From assembly GCA_007127935.1 (NCBI GenBank), contig SKYL01000255.1:1-6519 (forward strand): DNA of 6,519 nt. The letters run 5' to 3'. This document shows positions 1 through 5,334 of this stretch, piece after piece. Each line of letters begins with the position of its first letter. Within the stretch, counting starts at the first letter, position 1. The stretch comes from Halorhodospira sp. GTDB lineage: Bacteria > Pseudomonadota > Gammaproteobacteria > Nitrococcales > Halorhodospiraceae. A model generated the notes under the pieces. It had not been told where the DNA came from and made no database searches. It saw only the letters and a list, made by a program, of their open reading frames with translations. The position numbers and the translations under genes were made by a program.

Positions 1-1434
1 GTGCGCGCCCTCTCCACCCGCGGGCGCCACCGGCTCGACCGGCTGATGCCGCTGGCCGTCGGGGCGTGTTGCCGCGCCCGCCGACCGGAACGCGCGCTAG
101 GCCGCATCCTCGACTTGGTGGAGACGGTGGCCCGCCGCACCGCCTACCTGGCGCTGCTGGTGGAGCACCCCATGGCGCTCTCCCAGTTGGTTCAGTTGTG
201 CGACGGCTCGGCGTGGGTGGCGCGCTTTCTCACCAACCACCCGCTGCTGCTGGACGAACTGCTCGATCCCCGCTCGCTCTACGCGCCGCTCTCCCGCGAG
301 GAGCTGGAGGCCGACCTCGACCACCGCCTCGCCAACGCCGCCCCGGACGACCTGGAGCAACAGATGGAGATGGTGCGGCAGTTCAAGCAGGCGGCCCAGC
401 TCAAGGTGGCCGCCGCCGACGTCTCCGGCGCGGCGCCGCTGATGGTGGTCAGCGACTACCTCACCCACATCGCCGAGGTCGCCCTGGAGCGGGCCGTCAC
501 GCTCTGCCGCGAACACTTGGTCCGCCGCCACGGCCGCCCGCTCTGCGTGGACAGGGGCGAGGAGCGGGAGGCCGGCTTCGCGGTGGCCGGATACGGCAAG
601 CTCGGCGGGCTGGAGCTGGGCTATAGCTCCGACCTCGACCTGGTCTTCCTCCACGACAGCCGGGGGGAGCAGCAGGAGACCGACGGCGAGCGCGTCATCG
701 ACAACCAGGTCTTCTTCGCCCGGCTGGCCCAGCGGGTGGTCCACTTCCTCAACACCCCGACGCCGGGCGGCATCGTCTACGAGGTGGATACCCGGTTGCG
801 GCCGTCGGGCAACGCCGGGCTGATGAGCACCACGGTCGACGCCTTCGAGAAGTACCAGCTGGAGAGCGCCTGGACGTGGGAGCACCAGGCGTTGGTCCGC
901 GCCCGGATCGTGGCCGGCGAGGCCGGGGTGCGGGAGGCGTTCGACCGCATCCGCCGATCAGTGCTGACCCAGCGGCGGGAGACCGAGGCATTGCGCAAGG
1001 ACGTGCGGGAGATGCGGGAGCGCCAGCGGCGGGAGAAGGGCAGCCGCGACCCCGGCCGCTTCGATATCAAGAACGACCCTGGGGGGTTGGTCGATATCGA
1101 GTTCCTGGTCCAGTTCCTGGTGCTGGACGCGGCCCACGACCACCCCGAGATCATCCGTTACACCGACAACATCCGGCTGCTGCGCGCCCTGGCCGCCGCC
1201 GGCCGCCTCCCCGAGGACGACGCCCACCGCCTGGCCGGCGCCTACCGCGCCTACCGCCGCCGCCTCCACCAGTTGGCGCTTCAGGATGAGGAGCGGGTGG
1301 TGGACGCGACGGAATTTACCGACGAAAAGGAGGCCGTGGCGGCGCTGTGGGAGGCGTGGCTCCCGTCATTGCGAGGGCCGGAGGCCCGCGGCAATCTCCC
1401 GGAGACTGCCGCGCCCCTTCGGGGCTCGCAGTGA
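1..1434 (+). CDS. glnE: GlnE C-terminal half: glutamine synthetase adenylyltransferase (5' end outside window)
   Basis: GlnE is a cytoplasmic two-domain enzyme that adenylylates glutamine synthetase (switching it off) and removes the AMP again, in response to PII protein and glutamine. The reading frame is open to the left edge, so the 477 residues seen are only part of a protein normally near 950 residues; the GTG at base 1 is probably not the real start. The nucleotidyltransferase signature GYGKLGGLELGYSSDLDL is at residues 197-214, with metal-binding Asp211 and Asp213. The third acidic residue, Asp263, lies in YEVDTRLRPSG, and DPGGLVDIEF follows at about 359-368. The signature lies ~250 residues before the expected C-terminus, which identifies the second (adenylylating) domain rather than the N-terminal deadenylylating one. 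The family normally ends close to a W..WL motif, here WEAWL (450-454). The 23 residues beyond it are encoded by a palindromic repeat and look non-native. The gene converges on ilvE. Confidence 0.95.
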   Translation: MRALSTRGRHRLDRLMPLAVGACCRARRPERALGRILDLVETVARRTAYLALLVEHPMALSQLVQLCDGSAWVARFLTNHPLLLDELLDPRSLYAPLSREELEADLDHRLANAAPDDLEQQMEMVRQFKQAAQLKVAAADVSGAAPLMVVSDYLTHIAEVALERAVTLCREHLVRRHGRPLCVDRGEEREAGFAVAGYGKLGGLELGYSSDLDLVFLHDSRGEQQETDGERVIDNQVFFARLAQRVVHFLNTPTPGGIVYEVDTRLRPSGNAGLMSTTVDAFEKYQLESAWTWEHQALVRARIVAGEAGVREAFDRIRRSVLTQRRETEALRKDVREMRERQRREKGSRDPGRFDIKNDPGGLVDIEFLVQFLVLDAAHDHPEIIRYTDNIRLLRALAAAGRLPEDDAHRLAGAYRAYRRRLHQLALQDEERVVDATEFTDEKEAVAALWEAWLPSLRGPEARGNLPETAAPLRGSQ

Positions 1435-1436
1435 CG
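1364..1436. repeat. Palindromic intergenic-type repeat with clover-leaf folding, overlapping the glnE 3' end
   Basis: The outer arms cgtcattgcgag (1364-1375) and ctcgcagtgacg (1425-1436) are inverted copies with one mismatch. Inner arms gcggcaatctcc (1388-1399) and ggagactgccgc (1401-1412) are also complementary with one mismatch. Between outer and inner arms lie two small hairpins: gggcc-gga-ggccc (1375-1387) and gcccc-ttc-ggggc (1413-1425). The whole 73 bases can therefore fold into a cruciform or a three-armed RNA. The gtcattgcgag...ctcgca(a/g)tgac layout matches, from memory, a palindromic repeat scattered between genes in many proteobacteria, probably a MITE-like or REP-like element. It sits between two convergent genes, where such elements often act as bidirectional RNA stabilisers or weak terminators. 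No T-tract follows, so it is not a classic intrinsic terminator. Confidence 0.8.
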
Positions 1437-1444
1437 AGATGAAG

Positions 1445-1461
1445 CCTTCGGCGCAGTGACG
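1445..1461. repeat. Degenerate partial copy of the palindromic repeat's right arm
   Basis: The bases ccttcgg (1445-1451) followed directly by cgcagtgacg (1452-1461) repeat the right end of the neighbouring palindrome, where the same two strings occur at 1416-1422 and 1427-1436 with four extra bases between them. This suggests a second, truncated insertion or a local duplication of the element. The match is short, so chance cannot be excluded. Confidence 0.4.
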
Positions 1462-1472
1462 GGGGGTGGCCG

Positions 1473-2393
1473 TCAGATGTGGGTCAACCACTCCTGGTGT
1501 TTAGAGTCTCGCCCCTCCACCACGCCGAAATACCGTGCCTGCAACTTGGCGGTGATCGGTCCACGGCCGCCGTTGCCGATCACGCGGCCGTCCAACTCCC
1601 GGATCGGCGTGACCTCGGCGGCGGTGCCGGTGAAGAAGGCCTCGTCGGCGATGTAGACCTCGTCCCGGGTGATCTGGCGCTCGCGGACCTCGATGCCCTC
1701 CTCACGGGCCAGCCGGATCACCGTGTCGCGGGTGATGCCCTCCAGGGCGGAGGTGAGCGACGGTGTGTGGAGGACGCCGTCGCGGATCATGAAGAAGTTC
1801 TCGCCGGAGCCCTCGCAGACGAAACCGCCCACATCCAACAGCAGCGCCTCGTCGTAGCCGGCCTGGGTCGCCTCTTGCACGGCGAGCATGGAGTTCATGT
1901 AGTTGCCGTTGGCCTTGGCCCGGCACATGGCCACGTTCACATGGTGGCGCGTAAACGACGACGTCTTGACGCGGATGCCGCGCTCCTTGCCCTCGTCGCC
2001 GAGATAGGCGCCCCACTCCCACGCCGCTACCATGGTGTGGGTGCGCAGGTTGTCGGCGTGCAGCCCCATCCCCTCGGAGCCGTAGAAGACCATGGGCCGC
2101 AGGTAGGCGGTGGAGAGCCCGTTTTCGGCCACGGCGCGCAGGCACGCATCGTTGATCTGCTCCGGCGTGTAGGGAATCGGCATGCCGAGGATCTTCGCCG
2201 AGTTGAAGAGCCGCCGGGTGTGGTCTTGAAGGCGGAAGATGGCCGGACCGTGAGGGGTGGCGTAGGCGCGTACGCCCTCGAAGGCGCCCATGCCGTAGTG
2301 GAGCGTGTGGGTCAGGCAGTGGACCCGGGCATCGCGCCAGGGCAGCATCTTGCCGTCGAACCAGATGTAGCCGTCGCGGTCGGCGAAAGACAT
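1473..2393 (-). CDS. ilvE: Branched-chain amino acid aminotransferase (PLP fold type IV)
   Basis: IlvE transfers the amino group between glutamate and the 2-oxo acids of valine, leucine and isoleucine, the last step of their synthesis, in the cytoplasm with pyridoxal phosphate. The 306 residues match the usual ~305-310. The N-terminus YIWFDGKMLPWRDARVH is typical, followed by LHYGMGAFEGVRAY (31-44). The Schiff-base lysine is Lys160 in RAKANGNYMNS, and Glu194 in CEGSGENFF is the conserved cofactor-contacting glutamate. EGITRDTVI (218-226) and the TGTAAEVTPI stretch near the end are also family hallmarks. I chose ATG at 2391-2393 because GGGGAG sits six bases before it. An in-frame TTG 33 bases upstream would add an unconserved N-terminus and lies inside a repeat. 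The gene converges on glnE and diverges from folB. In Pseudomonas ilvE follows glnE in the same direction, so its orientation here is unusual. Confidence 0.96.
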   Translation of the reverse strand: MSFADRDGYIWFDGKMLPWRDARVHCLTHTLHYGMGAFEGVRAYATPHGPAIFRLQDHTRRLFNSAKILGMPIPYTPEQINDACLRAVAENGLSTAYLRPMVFYGSEGMGLHADNLRTHTMVAAWEWGAYLGDEGKERGIRVKTSSFTRHHVNVAMCRAKANGNYMNSMLAVQEATQAGYDEALLLDVGGFVCEGSGENFFMIRDGVLHTPSLTSALEGITRDTVIRLAREEGIEVRERQITRDEVYIADEAFFTGTAAEVTPIRELDGRVIGNGGRGPITAKLQARYFGVVEGRDSKHQEWLTHI

Positions 2394-2410
2394 GGGTGGC
2401 TCCCCAAAAA

Positions 2411-2524
2411 AAGGTTCTAGTTGCAAAGTTCAAGTGGCAAGAGGATAACCGCTCCGCCCGGGATCGCAAACGTCCCCCTTGCAACGTCTCTCTCTAGCAA
2501 CGTCCCTCTTGCAACTAGTACCTT
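2411..2524. repeat. 16-bp near-perfect inverted repeat bounding a 114-bp segment between ilvE and folB
   Basis: The left arm aaggttctagttgcaa (2411-2426) and the right arm ttgcaactagtacctt (2509-2524) are inverted copies with 15 of 16 positions matching; the central ten (ctagttgcaa/ttgcaactag) are perfect. The enclosed 82 bases hold short tandem repeats and no coding potential. The layout could be a small non-autonomous mobile element, a paired operator for the two divergent genes, or a region grown by repeat slippage. No target-site duplication is obvious. Confidence 0.65.
2466..2510 (+). repeat. Three imperfect ~15-bp tandem repeats (gcaacgtc-pyrimidine units)
   Basis: Three successive units can be read: gcaaacgtccccctt (2466-2480), gcaacgtctctctcta (2481-2496) and gcaacgtccctctt (2497-2510). 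A fourth partial unit, gcaacta, runs into the right inverted-repeat arm. On the other strand near the left arm, cctcttgcc and ctttgcaac resemble the same unit. The period varies between 14 and 16. Such arrays can change copy number by slippage and would shift the spacing between the folB and ilvE regulatory sites. Confidence 0.6.
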
Positions 2525-2544
2525 GGGTCTAGAAACTTCCCCCC

Positions 2545-2907
2545 ATGGACACCGTCTTCATCCGCGGCCTCCAGGTGGAGACCGTCATCGGCATCTTCGA
2601 GTGGGAGCGGCGCATCCGCCAGCGGGTGCGCATCGACCTGGAGATGCACGCCGACGTGGCCCGTGCCGCGGCCACCGACGCCATCGACGACGCCCTCGAT
2701 TACAAGGCCATCGGCAAGCGGATAATCGCCTTCGTCGGCGAGAGCGAGTTCCAGTTGGTGGAGACCCTGGCCGAGCATGTGGCGGCGCTGGTCCGCAAGG
2801 AGTTCGGCGTTTCATGGCTGCGCCTGACGGCGAGCAAGCCCGGGGCGCTAAGGGGCGCCGACGACGTGGGCGTGACCATCGAGCGGGGGACGCAGGGGTC
2901 GTCTTGA
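2545..2907 (+). CDS. folB: Dihydroneopterin aldolase
   Basis: FolB cleaves 7,8-dihydroneopterin to 6-hydroxymethyl-7,8-dihydropterin and glycolaldehyde in folate synthesis; it is a small octameric cytoplasmic enzyme. The 120-residue product matches the usual ~120. The N-terminal strand IRGLQVETVIGIFEWER (6-22) is the family opening. DYKAIGKRI (52-60) carries the conserved Tyr53, LVETLAEHVA (71-80) holds the pterin-anchoring Glu, and the catalytic Lys98 lies in ASKPGALRGADDVGV. The ATG is fixed by an in-frame TAG at 2530-2532, only 15 bases upstream, with no other start between. No Shine-Dalgarno sequence is visible: the bases before the start are a run of C. The stop overlaps the TTG start of folK, so the two genes are translationally coupled and encode consecutive pathway steps. 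Confidence 0.95.
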   Translation: MDTVFIRGLQVETVIGIFEWERRIRQRVRIDLEMHADVARAAATDAIDDALDYKAIGKRIIAFVGESEFQLVETLAEHVAALVRKEFGVSWLRLTASKPGALRGADDVGVTIERGTQGSS

Positions 2908-3395
2908 CACGGGTCTTCCTCGGCATCGGCAGCAATATCGACCGCGACCGCCACATCGGCGCGGCGGCGGCGGAGTTGCGGGCACGGTGGCCGGGGATCG
3001 CCTTCTCCCCGGTCTATGAGAGCGCCGCGGTGGGGTTCGACGGGGAGGACTTCTATAACTTGGTGGCGGTCTTCGAGGCCGGGGAGCCGCTGGCCGCGGT
3101 GGAGGCGGCCCTGCGCGGGATCGAGGACGCCCACGGCCGTGACCGCAGCGGTCCGAAGTTCTCGGCGCGGACCCTCGACCTCGACTTGCTGACGTGGGGC
3201 GACGCCGTTATCGACGACGGGCGGATCGTCCTGCCGCGCCCCGAGATCCTCCGCTTCGACTTCGTCCTCCGCCCGCTGGCCGACCTCGCCCCCGATACGC
3301 GCCACCCGGTCGCCGGGATCACCTACCGCGAGCTGTGGTCGCGATTCACCGGCTCGCCGGCCGTCCTGCGAATCGCCCCCATATCAGTGGAATAA
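2904..3395 (+). CDS. folK: 2-amino-4-hydroxy-6-hydroxymethyldihydropteridine pyrophosphokinase (HPPK)
   Basis: FolK moves pyrophosphate from ATP to the pterin made by FolB, preparing it for joining to p-aminobenzoate. With the TTG at 2904-2906 the product has 163 residues, normal for the family. The conserved start MTRVFLGIGSNI follows immediately. FYNLV at 50-54 corresponds to the Y/F-N substrate motif. The signature RSGPKFSARTLDLDLL (81-96) has the metal-binding Asp92 and Asp94. LPRPEILRFDFVLRPLADL (110-128) is the version typical of folB-linked FolK proteins, with LPR where the E. coli enzyme has VPH. No ATG or GTG lies nearby in frame. AGGGG at 2894-2898 is a well-spaced ribosome site, and the TTG overlaps the folB TGA as TTGA, indicating coupled translation. 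The reading frame stays open far upstream, but that part is only the shadow of folB. Confidence 0.94.
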   Translation: MTRVFLGIGSNIDRDRHIGAAAAELRARWPGIAFSPVYESAAVGFDGEDFYNLVAVFEAGEPLAAVEAALRGIEDAHGRDRSGPKFSARTLDLDLLTWGDAVIDDGRIVLPRPEILRFDFVLRPLADLAPDTRHPVAGITYRELWSRFTGSPAVLRIAPISVE

Positions 3396-3401
3396 CACGG
3401 T

Positions 3402-3422
3402 GCGTTTATATACGATATACGC
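3402..3422. promoter_or_regulatory. AT-rich palindromic element upstream of cysC (possible promoter or operator)
   Basis: This 21-base stretch has arms gcgtttat and atatacgc, which pair at seven of eight positions around a five-base centre. It is markedly AT-rich in a GC-rich window and lies 45 bases before the cysC start. Several -10-like hexamers overlap within it (TATATA 3407-3412, TATACG 3409-3414, GATATA 3414-3419), but no convincing -35 is placed 16-18 bases upstream. A cysC promoter core with a dimer-binding operator would fit; neither is proven. A short hairpin ccgcc-gac-ggcgg (3429-3441) follows in the leader and has no T-tract. Confidence 0.35.
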
Positions 3423-3467
3423 CTATCACCGCCGACGGCGGCCCAACCCGATCCGGAGACCACAAGA

Positions 3468-4076
3468 ATGACGCAGCAGAAAGACACGTTCACTTGGCAT
3501 AACACCGTCTTGACCGCGGAGCAGCGGGCGGAAGCCAAAGGGCAGCGGCCGGCGGTCATCTGGTTCACGGGTCTGTCGGCGTCGGGCAAGTCGACCTTGG
3601 CCAACGCGCTGGAACACGCGTTGTTCGAGCGCGGTCACCACACCTTTCTGCTGGACGGCGACAACGTCCGCCACGGGCTGAACAAGGATCTCGACCTCTC
3701 GCCGGAGGGGCGCCAGGAGAACATCCGCCGGATCGGCGAAGTGGCGAAGCTCTTCGCCGACGCCGGGCTGATCGTCGTCACCGCCTTCATCTCCCCGTAC
3801 CGCAGTGACCGACGGATGGTCCGCGAGCTGCTGAAGCCCGGCGAGTTCGTGGAGGTGCACGTCCATGCCCCTCTGGAGGTGTGCGAGAAGCGCGACCCCA
3901 AGGGCCTCTACGCCAAGGCCCGGGCCGGAGAGATCAAGGGGTTCACGGGGATCGACGCGCCCTACGAGGTCCCGGAGCACGCGGAACTGGTCATCGACAC
4001 CAGCAAGAACGACGTGGCGACGTGTATCCAGACGCTTCTGGATTACCTGCGGGAGAAGAACATCCTGCTGCGGTAG
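3468..4076 (+). CDS. cysC: Adenylyl-sulfate (APS) kinase
   Basis: CysC phosphorylates adenosine 5'-phosphosulfate with ATP to give PAPS, the activated sulfate used in assimilation and sulfate transfer. The 202-residue length is normal for a stand-alone CysC. The N-terminal leader TFTWHNTVLT is typical, followed by the P-loop GLSASGKST at 35-43. DGDNVRHGLN (63-72) follows, then the APS-binding FISPYRSDR (107-115), in which Ser109 matches the phosphorylatable serine of the E. coli enzyme. RDPKGLYAKARAGEIKGFTG (142-161) and APYEVP are the C-terminal substrate motifs. GGAG at 3455-3458, nine bases ahead, supports the ATG. No ATP sulfurylase genes (cysD/cysN) or PAPS reductase gene are in view, so cysC is separate from its pathway partners, at least on this side. 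Its end is only 11 bases from that of the convergent small gene. Confidence 0.97.
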   Translation: MTQQKDTFTWHNTVLTAEQRAEAKGQRPAVIWFTGLSASGKSTLANALEHALFERGHHTFLLDGDNVRHGLNKDLDLSPEGRQENIRRIGEVAKLFADAGLIVVTAFISPYRSDRRMVRELLKPGEFVEVHVHAPLEVCEKRDPKGLYAKARAGEIKGFTGIDAPYEVPEHAELVIDTSKNDVATCIQTLLDYLREKNILLR

Positions 4077-4087
4077 GCACGACTCCC

Positions 4088-4324
4088 TTACTTCGCCGCC
4101 GCCTGGGTCAGTGCGGCGGCAGCCGCCCGGATGTCGTCTTCGCTGATCCCCAGTTGCTGCAGCTCGCCCCGCAGTTTCTTCTCCGCCTGGGCGCGTTCGC
4201 GCACCGGGGTCAGCAGCAGCACGCCCTTCGCCTCGCGCACGTCGAAGTAGTCCACCTGGGCGAACTTCCGGGCGATGTCCGGGGGCAAGGTCAGCCGGTT
4301 CCAATCGGTCTTCTTGGCAAGCAT
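4088..4324 (-). CDS. Small AbrB/MazE-like DNA-binding protein, probable orphan antitoxin
   Basis: This 78-residue protein has the layout of an AbrB/MazE/SpoVT swapped-hairpin DNA-binding domain. K-K-T-D-W-N-R-L-T-L-P-P-D-I (4-17) matches the family's K..N.(I/L)TLPK.I opening, and YFDVREAKGVLLLTPV (26-41) matches the second half of the barrel. The C-terminal helix LQQLGISEDDIRAAAAALTQ (56-75) resembles the LGI.E.DV..AV tail of antitoxins usually encoded just before a PIN-domain toxin. In those proteins the tail holds or contacts the toxin, while the N-terminal domain represses the operon. The start has a strong ribosome site (gggaggga, minus strand). Downstream there are only 11 bases before the end of cysC, so no toxin gene follows. 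It could be a solitary regulator, or an antitoxin left after toxin loss. The family call is from motif recognition only. Confidence 0.72.
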   Translation of the reverse strand: MLAKKTDWNRLTLPPDIARKFAQVDYFDVREAKGVLLLTPVRERAQAEKKLRGELQQLGISEDDIRAAAAALTQAAAK

Positions 4325-4362
4325 GTTTCTCCCTCCCGTTCCCTTTGTAGCATACTAGCCCC

Positions 4363-4583
4363 ATGGGTACCCTCGCCGACAAGGTTGTTTTTGTGACCGG
4401 CGGCCTGCGGGGGCTCGGCCGTGCCATTGCGCTACGCACGGCGGCGGACGGAGGTCGGCGGCGCGGTTGGCCGAGGCGTTCCACGCCTTGGTCCGTCGAC
4501 CCAGCGCCGAGTGCACCGGCCACTGCTTCATCGACGACCAGCTGCTGGCGGGCGTTCTTCCCGCCGGCGTGCCCTCCCGTTAA
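4363..4583 (+). pseudogene. Short-chain dehydrogenase remnant with internal deletion and frame change
   Basis: From the ATG at 4363 the first frame reads MGTLADKVVFVTGGLRGLG, then RAIALRTAADGG. This is the start of a classical short-chain dehydrogenase with its TGxxxGxG nucleotide-binding motif (residues 13-20). Similarity stops near base 4455. From about 4461 another frame (+2 relative) reads ARLAEAFHALVRRPSAECTG, then HCFIDDQLL, ending at TAA 4581-4583. This matches the C-terminal A..A..ILTRPS.ECTG.FFIDDE.L end of a dehydrogenase subgroup like HSDL2 and its bacterial relatives. Such enzymes have ~270-290 residues, so roughly 200 central codons, including the Tyr-x-x-x-Lys active site, are gone and the join is out of frame. 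The uncorrected first frame runs to a TAG at 4600-4602. It cannot be an active reductase. The relic sits 21 bases before pyrF, so the intact gene may have led an operon with it. Confidence 0.82.
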
Positions 4584-4604
4584 GCCCACAGGACCGCTCT
4601 AGCT

Positions 4605-5333
4605 ATGCCGCACGCACTTTCGCCGAAGGCCATCCCCGCCCGCGAGCGTTTGATTTTGGCACTAGATGTGCCGAGCGCCGATGATGCCAAGCGCTTGGTG
4701 GAGACCCTGGGCGACAGCGTGGCCTTCTACAAGGTGGGGCTGGAACTCTTCATGGCCGGCGGCTACTTCGAGTTGATCGATTGGCTGCGGGCGCAGGGCA
4801 AGCAGGTCTTTGTCGATCTGAAGTTTTTTGACGTACCCCAGACGGTGGCGTCGGCAGTGCGGCAGCTGCGGGGGCGAGGGGTCGCCTTCGCCACCGTCCA
4901 CGGCAACGACGCCATCCTCGAGGCGGCGGCCCGGGAGAAGGGCGACGTGAAGATCCTGGCGGTGACCGTGCTCACCAGCCTCGACCGGGGCGATCTCGAC
5001 GACCTGGGTTTCCACTGCGACGTGGACGCCCTGGTGCTCTCTCGCGCCCGGCGGGCGCTGGAGCGGGGCTGCGACGGCGTCATCTCCTCGGGCCTGGAAG
5101 CGCCCAACCTGCGCGACCAGTTGGGTGACCGCTTCCTCGTCATCACCCCCGGCATCCGGCCGGTGGACAACCGCGGCACCGACGACCAGAAGCGCACCGT
5201 GGGCGTCACCGAGGCCTTCCGCAACGGCGCCGACTACATCGTGGTGGGCCGCCCGATCCGCAATGCCCCCGACCCCAAGGCCGCCGCCGAGGCCATCCAG
5301 ACGGAGATCGGCGCCCTCTTCGGGCAAGCATAA
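4605..5333 (+). CDS. pyrF: Orotidine-5'-phosphate decarboxylase
   Basis: PyrF decarboxylates OMP to UMP, the last step of de novo pyrimidine synthesis, as a cytoplasmic TIM-barrel dimer. The 242 residues match the ~230-245 of the bacterial group. Active-site residues are all present: Asp21 in LALDVPS, Lys43 in FYKVGLELF, and the Asp71-Lys73-Asp76 array in FVDLKFFDVPQTV. The phosphate-binding parts are TPGIRP (181-186) and YIVVGRPI (211-218), including Arg216. The loop between TPGIRP and GVTEAF is rich in charged residues (VDNRGTDDQKR), as in the E. coli-type enzymes. AGGA at 4590-4593 lies 11 bases before the ATG, a weak but usable site. The gene follows a broken dehydrogenase by 21 bases and has no obvious promoter of its own in that gap, so transcription probably starts upstream of, or within, the relic. 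Confidence 0.97.
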   Translation: MPHALSPKAIPARERLILALDVPSADDAKRLVETLGDSVAFYKVGLELFMAGGYFELIDWLRAQGKQVFVDLKFFDVPQTVASAVRQLRGRGVAFATVHGNDAILEAAAREKGDVKILAVTVLTSLDRGDLDDLGFHCDVDALVLSRARRALERGCDGVISSGLEAPNLRDQLGDRFLVITPGIRPVDNRGTDDQKRTVGVTEAFRNGADYIVVGRPIRNAPDPKAAAEAIQTEIGALFGQA

Positions 5334-5334
5334 A

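Larger units (their letters stand above)
2394..2544. promoter_or_regulatory. Divergent ilvE/folB intergenic region; promoters expected but not resolved
   Basis: Both ilvE (minus) and folB (plus) must be transcribed from this 151-base gap unless an upstream promoter reads through. Sigma-70-like hexamers are poor. On the minus strand TTGCCA (2440 to 2435) and TAGAAC (2419 to 2414) are 15 bases apart. On the plus strand TTGCAA (2509-2514) and TAGAAA (2530-2535) are also 15 apart. Both pairs overlap the inverted repeat described separately, so promoter function would be tied to the repeat. The short spacing makes both assignments weak. Confidence 0.3.

Noticed and set aside
97..885. Long minus-strand open frame opposite glnE
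   Set aside because: It is the GC-rich antisense shadow of a clearly conserved gene; its translation has low complexity and no recognisable motif.
1479..2420. Long plus-strand open frame covering ilvE
   Set aside because: It mirrors ilvE almost exactly, with no ribosome site or family motif. The minus-strand product contains every IlvE signature.
2394..2426. Upstream TTG start adding 11 residues to IlvE
   Set aside because: The extension lies in the inverted repeat and poly-A stretch, is not typical of the family, and the ATG at 2393 has a well-spaced ribosome site.
2421..2903. N-terminal extension of folK overlapping all of folB
   Set aside because: That part is repeat and the folB shadow frame. 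The conserved FolK N-terminus begins exactly at TTG 2904.
4095..4120. Hairpin gccgccgc/gcggcggc as a cysC terminator
   Set aside because: The stem has a ten-base loop, lies within the coding end of the opposite gene (alanine codon run) and has no T-tract; codon bias explains it.
4314..4362. Sigma-70 promoters in the gap between the small regulator and the dehydrogenase relic
   Set aside because: TTGGCA (4314-4319) and -10-like CATACT (4351-4356) or TAGCAT (4348-4353) are far too widely spaced, and the minus-strand pairing of TTGTCG with TAGTAT or TATGCT is 19-22 bases apart.
3426..4589. 387-residue minus-strand frame opposite cysC and the small regulator
   Set aside because: It is antisense to conserved cysC, mixes unrelated low-complexity segments and shows no domain.
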